Below, piece by piece: positions 6,284-6,615 of a stretch of 6,615 nt of DNA. The DNA is taken from positions 1-6,615 of the forward strand of contig CAYZJH010000129.1 of NCBI GenBank assembly GCA_964478625.1. Direction: 5' to 3'. Each line of letters starts with the position of its first letter. Within the stretch, counting starts at the first letter, position 1. A program made the position numbers and the translations under genes. A model generated the notes under the pieces. The model was not told the DNA's origin. It was given only the letters and a program-made list of their open reading frames with translations, and ran no database searches. Origin of the DNA: SKZT01 sp964478625 (GTDB lineage Bacteria; Desulfobacterota; Desulfobacteria; Desulfobacterales; SKZT01).

Positions 6284-6439
6284 TTATTTTGCAGCTTTAA
6301 AATCGTTGCAGTGATAACTGCCACCAGCAGCACAAGTGCATCTGGCAATACATGCTTTTTTCAGTGTCATGGTTTCAACTACTTCTTTTACCGGGTCCGA
6401 TATCCAAATCAGATCTTTTCGAATCAGCTCTTGATTCAT
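6284..6439 (-). CDS. Cys-rich RiPP precursor 1 (first gene of the operon)
   Basis: A 51-residue peptide and the promoter-proximal gene. The ATG at 6439 has AGGAGG (6444-6449) four bases upstream. It has an eleven-residue extension before the shared leader: W12-I-S-D-P16, then VKEVVETM. The core is C30-x3-C34-x-C36-x7-C44 (ACIARCTCAAGG, then SYHC), so the last loop is longer than in precursors 2-4 and replaces their basic R/K-K turn with Ala/Gly. The tail NDFKAAK ends in Ala-Lys. Sequence identity with the siblings is concentrated in the W-I-S-D-P motif and the C-x3-C-x-C element, the pattern of paralogous RiPP precursors with conserved leader and variable core. I do not recognise a named family. 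Confidence 0.9.
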   Translation of the reverse strand: MNQELIRKDLIWISDPVKEVVETMTLKKACIARCTCAAGGSYHCNDFKAAK

Positions 6440-6502
6440 TCTTCCTCCTTTAATTGCCACCTTTCTTTTCAGAGTCGGCAGCTAACTCCGTTTCGATTAC
6501 AA

Positions 6503-6514
6503 TGTCGCGCGACA
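6503..6514. promoter_or_regulatory. Perfect 12-bp palindrome at the predicted transcript start
   Basis: TGTCGCGCGACA is its own reverse complement and falls about +2 to +14 relative to the start predicted from the -24/-12 promoter. It could be an operator or a short 5' stem in the transcript. It is unusually CG-rich for this AT-rich leader. Role inferred from position only. Confidence 0.4.
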
Positions 6515-6526
6515 CGGAATTTATAT

Positions 6527-6543
6527 AGCAATTGTGGTGCCAA
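6527..6543 (-). promoter_or_regulatory. Sigma-54 (-24/-12) promoter of the peptide operon
   Basis: On the minus strand TTGGCACCACAATTGCT matches the RpoN consensus TTGGCAC-N5-TTGC[AT]. The GG and GC dinucleotides are separated by exactly ten bases, the invariant spacing. The predicted start is near 6516, giving a leader of about 77 bases before precursor 1. Such promoters need an ATP-dependent enhancer-binding activator, so the operon is probably switched on by a specific signal. The activator gene is not in the window. Confidence 0.85.
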
Positions 6544-6598
6544 GATGGGCAAATTAATGGAAACGCTTGACTGTAAAGCAATATCGGAAAATCGGCTG

Positions 6599-6615
6599 TT
6601 TGATTCAAAGTCAAA
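6599..6615. repeat. TTTGA inverted/direct repeat upstream of the promoter
   Basis: Minus-strand TTTGAC is followed by TTTGAATCAAA, an inverted repeat with one central base plus a third TTTGA copy. It sits roughly 83-99 bases before the predicted start, a usual distance for enhancer-binding proteins of sigma-54 promoters. The site is short, AT-rich and cut by the window edge. Confidence 0.3.

Noticed and set aside
5709..6439. Metallothionein-like or ferredoxin-like small proteins
   Set aside because: Only four Cys each, with a conserved leader motif and variable surroundings, and directly linked to a radical SAM/SPASM gene and an exporter; RiPP precursors fit better, although metal binding cannot be excluded.
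5709..6439. CRISPR or other short-repeat array
   Set aside because: The repeated elements are diverged coding paralogues that keep reading frame and amino-acid motifs, not identical repeats with spacers.

Overview
This window reads as most of a ribosomally synthesised, post-translationally modified peptide (RiPP) gene cluster from a Gram-negative bacterium, all on the minus strand, so transcription runs from the right edge to the left. A signal-peptide-bearing outer-membrane barrel protein of the DUF5916 type and a near-perfect sigma-54 promoter point to a diderm lineage. The style (AT-rich, DUF5916 proteins, radical SAM/SPASM peptide clusters) would fit Aminicenantota/Acidobacteriota-like or Bacteroidota/KSB1-like bacteria. 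That placement is a guess from gene content, not from a marker gene.

Layout in the direction of transcription. At 6503-6615 lies a regulatory region with a -24/-12 (sigma-54) promoter, a palindrome at the predicted transcript start and a TTTGA inverted/direct repeat at the edge. Between 6439 and 5709 are four small genes that I found by translating the minus strand by hand. They encode 51, 48, 42 and 49 residue peptides sharing a leader motif W-I-[SI]-D-P-[VI] and a four-cysteine core C-x3-C-x-C-x(5-7)-C. A strong 12-bp hairpin sits between the third and fourth. Next come a 722-residue secreted/outer-membrane CBM9-like + DUF5916 protein (5678-3510), a 438-residue radical SAM/SPASM peptide maturase (3494-2178) and an ABC exporter without a peptidase domain (2158-491). 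The exporter's C-terminal tail appears to continue in another frame to 355 after an apparent one-base shift. A spacer with terminator-like hairpins follows, and at the left edge is the beginning of another secreted protein (88-1).

Proposed working model (inference): the sigma-54 promoter makes the operon conditional on an activator. The four precursors are bound through the W-I-x-D-P leader and cross-linked at their cysteines by the radical SAM enzyme. The ABC protein carries product over the inner membrane, and the DUF5916 barrel may help at the outer membrane. The leader peptidase is not visible. I cannot match the precursor family to a named RiPP class, so this is the part of the window most likely to be undescribed.
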